NCBI GenBank assembly: GCA_001801515.1 | Contig: MGXX01000076.1 | Coordinates: forward strand, 628-6,762 | Direction of reading: 5' to 3' | DNA: 6,135 nucleotides | Source: Gammaproteobacteria bacterium RIFCSPHIGHO2_12_FULL_38_11 | Lineage (GTDB): Bacteria; Pseudomonadota; Gammaproteobacteria; Coxiellales; Coxiellaceae | Shown here: piece after piece, positions 4,742 through 6,135 of the stretch | How the letters are laid out: every line of letters starts with the position of its first letter | How positions within the stretch are numbered: position 1 is the stretch's first letter | The notes under the pieces: generated by a model | The model's database searches: none | The model's input: the letters and a program-made list of their open reading frames with translations, nothing else | What the model was told of the DNA's origin: nothing | Position numbers and translations under genes: made by a program

Positions 4742-6135
4742 TTAATATATTTTTTCAACTGATTAAAATAACTATATGCAATCGGCACGAGAATGAGCGA
4801 GAAGAAAGTCCCGCAAATTAAACCACCTACAAAAATAGTGCCGACTTGTGTGCGGCTGTTTTCACTTGCGCCCGTTGCAAAAATTAAGGGCAGGGCACCA
4901 AAAATCATCGCAGCGGTTGTCATTAAAATAGGGCGTAATCGAATACTTGCCGCATTGATCAATGCATCATGCGCATTCACCCCTGTTTTTTGTAGACTAT
5001 TTGCAAACTGCGTGATTAATATGCCGTGCTTAGCAATTAAACCGACAAGCGTGATCAAACCAATCATTGTATAAAGATTAATGGATCCCCCTATTATTTT
5101 TAAAGCAACCAATGCGCCGATAATACTTAATGGCACTGCCAATAAAATAATGAAGGGATCAATGAAACTTTCAAATTGTGCGCTTAATACCAAATAAATA
5201 AAGACAAAAGCCAATAAGAAAATTATTCCCATCGAATTTGCCGAAGACACAATGCGTCGCGCTTGCCCAGTAAAAGCATATTTTACGTCACTGGGTAACA
5301 TTGAAGGCAATGCTGTTTGTAAATAACTCACTACTTTTCCTAATGGATAGTCAGGGCCTAACTCTCCTGAAATTTCTGCAGCACGCAACCGATTGTAATG
5401 AAATAAATCTGTTTGCATCGGAACAGGTGTCATGGTAATTAAATTAGCGAGCGGAACCAATTGCCCTGTTGCGCTGGGAACAGTAAATTGTTGTATCGCT
5501 TGTACGCTTTGCAAATAAGGTTTTGCAGCTTGCATGTCGACATCATAGGTTTCGCCATTTAAATTAAAAGTAGAGACGGTAACCCCACCCAATAAGCTCG
5601 ATAGTGTTGTATCGATATCACGAACATTCACCTGCAATTGATCAGCCAATTGTCGATTGACGGTTAAATTATATTGTTGGTTATCGAATTTTAAATTGGA
5701 TTGCAAATTTACTAATCCTGGATAAGCGCTTAATTTTTTAATTAAGGCATTGGAGATTTTATATAAATCATTATAATTTTTAGAGGCCATAATATAAAAC
5801 GAAATTTCATTTTGAGTGGAGCCGCCAAATGAAGGTGGAAATGCAACCGCATTTAAACCAGAAATTTTTCTAATTTGTTTGTTAACCGACAGGGCAATTT
5901 GTGTGGCCGATTGATTTCGCTGATGGTAATCTTTTAACGTTGAAAAAATCATATTATGATCAGATTGTTCAAACGACATGGTGACATTATTTTTAATAGC
6001 ATGGTGTTGTAATAGCAAATCATTTAATTGTTGTAATTGAATTTCAGAATATTGATCGTTGTTACCGGGTGGCGAGCTTAATGATGTGACTAAAAACCCC
6101 ATGTCTTCGGCTGGCAAAAATGTTTTTTGCAATGT
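4711..6135 (-). CDS. RND efflux permease, HAE1/AcrB-like, C-terminal half (5' end outside the window)
   Basis: The frame is open at the right edge; the first codons visible (LQKTFLPAEDMGF) match the start of the second periplasmic loop after TM7 of AcrB-type pumps. About 474 of the roughly 1,030 residues expected are present. Numbered from the leucine at 6132, residues 1-300 form the porter and docking part, including SGLNAVAFPPSFGGS and TVNRQLADQLQV. Five membrane segments follow (TM8-12) at about 301-318, 326-347, 353-376, 403-421 and 430-455. GLIAKHGILITQFAN carries the TM10 lysine (K368) of the proton relay. Such pumps sit in the inner membrane as trimers and work with an adaptor and outer-membrane channel, not seen here. 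The last nine residues and stop come from the palindromic element. Confidence 0.93.
   Translation of the reverse strand, partial: TLQKTFLPAEDMGFLVTSLSSPPGNNDQYSEIQLQQLNDLLLQHHAIKNNVTMSFEQSDHNMIFSTLKDYHQRNQSATQIALSVNKQIRKISGLNAVAFPPSFGGSTQNEISFYIMASKNYNDLYKISNALIKKLSAYPGLVNLQSNLKFDNQQYNLTVNRQLADQLQVNVRDIDTTLSSLLGGVTVSTFNLNGETYDVDMQAAKPYLQSVQAIQQFTVPSATGQLVPLANLITMTPVPMQTDLFHYNRLRAAEISGELGPDYPLGKVVSYLQTALPSMLPSDVKYAFTGQARRIVSSANSMGIIFLLAFVFIYLVLSAQFESFIDPFIILLAVPLSIIGALVALKIIGGSINLYTMIGLITLVGLIAKHGILITQFANSLQKTGVNAHDALINAASIRLRPILMTTAAMIFGALPLIFATGASENSRTQVGTIFVGGLICGTFFSLILVPIAYSYFNQLKKYIKEHVRNNLDN

Noticed and set aside
3620..4742. The two inverted-repeat elements as ends of one composite transposon carrying brnTA
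   Set aside because: The arms of the two elements share no visible sequence, and there is no transposase between them.
4793..5074. A 93-codon + strand frame inside the RND gene
   Set aside because: It is fully antisense to the conserved TM9-12 region of the RND pump and has no recognisable features.
1..6135. CRISPR array, tRNA or rRNA genes, phage attachment site
   Set aside because: I saw no regularly spaced direct repeats, no tRNA-like cloverleaf and no integrase gene.

Overview
The window looks like a piece of a low-GC gammaproteobacterial chromosome. The gene families (a HAE1-type RND pump, a NorM/MATE pump, a DUF4143 ATPase, toxin-antitoxin pairs) and the AT-rich codon use would fit a Legionellales/Coxiella-like host. 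This is a guess from style, because no ribosomal or other marker gene is present. Two multidrug efflux genes sit beside typical accessory cargo: one intact toxin-antitoxin pair, one decayed pair, a solitary AAA ATPase and two long inverted-repeat elements.

Left part (1-755). The 3' end of an unrecognised + strand gene stops at 128. A higher-GC stretch of unclear origin follows (about 129-300). After it comes what reads as a dead VapB/VapC-type pair: an antitoxin-like fragment with an in-frame stop (301-423), directly abutting a PIN-domain toxin (from 424) whose C-terminal half is broken by frame disruptions and a stop.

Middle (755-3577). A 424-residue ATPase with a C-terminal DUF4143 domain is on the - strand, and a 453-residue MATE-family exporter is on the + strand. 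They are divergently transcribed. The ATPase has a near-consensus sigma-70 promoter (TTGACA, 17 bp, TATCAT) and a good Shine-Dalgarno site. The MATE gene probably starts at 2216, well inside a longer open frame, and has its own candidate promoter at 2089-2116.

Right-centre (3578-4742). A gene-free stretch of about 400 bp holds a perfect 39-bp inverted repeat around a 72-bp loop. Next is a BrnT/BrnA type II toxin-antitoxin pair overlapping by 74 bp. The brnT promoter is so close to the start codon that the mRNA is probably leaderless. The pair ends at a 178-bp, nearly complete palindrome flanked by TTA direct repeats, which looks like a MITE-type insertion. Removing it in silico leaves both flanking genes with natural stop codons. 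As it stands, it supplies the last nine residues and the stop codon of the RND gene.

Right end (4711-6135). The C-terminal half of an inner-membrane RND efflux permease lies on the - strand, convergent with brnTA and running off the right edge.

I see no clearly new multi-gene system. The most unusual objects are the two inverted-repeat elements, especially the one that reshapes the ends of two convergent genes, and the leaderless brnT arrangement.
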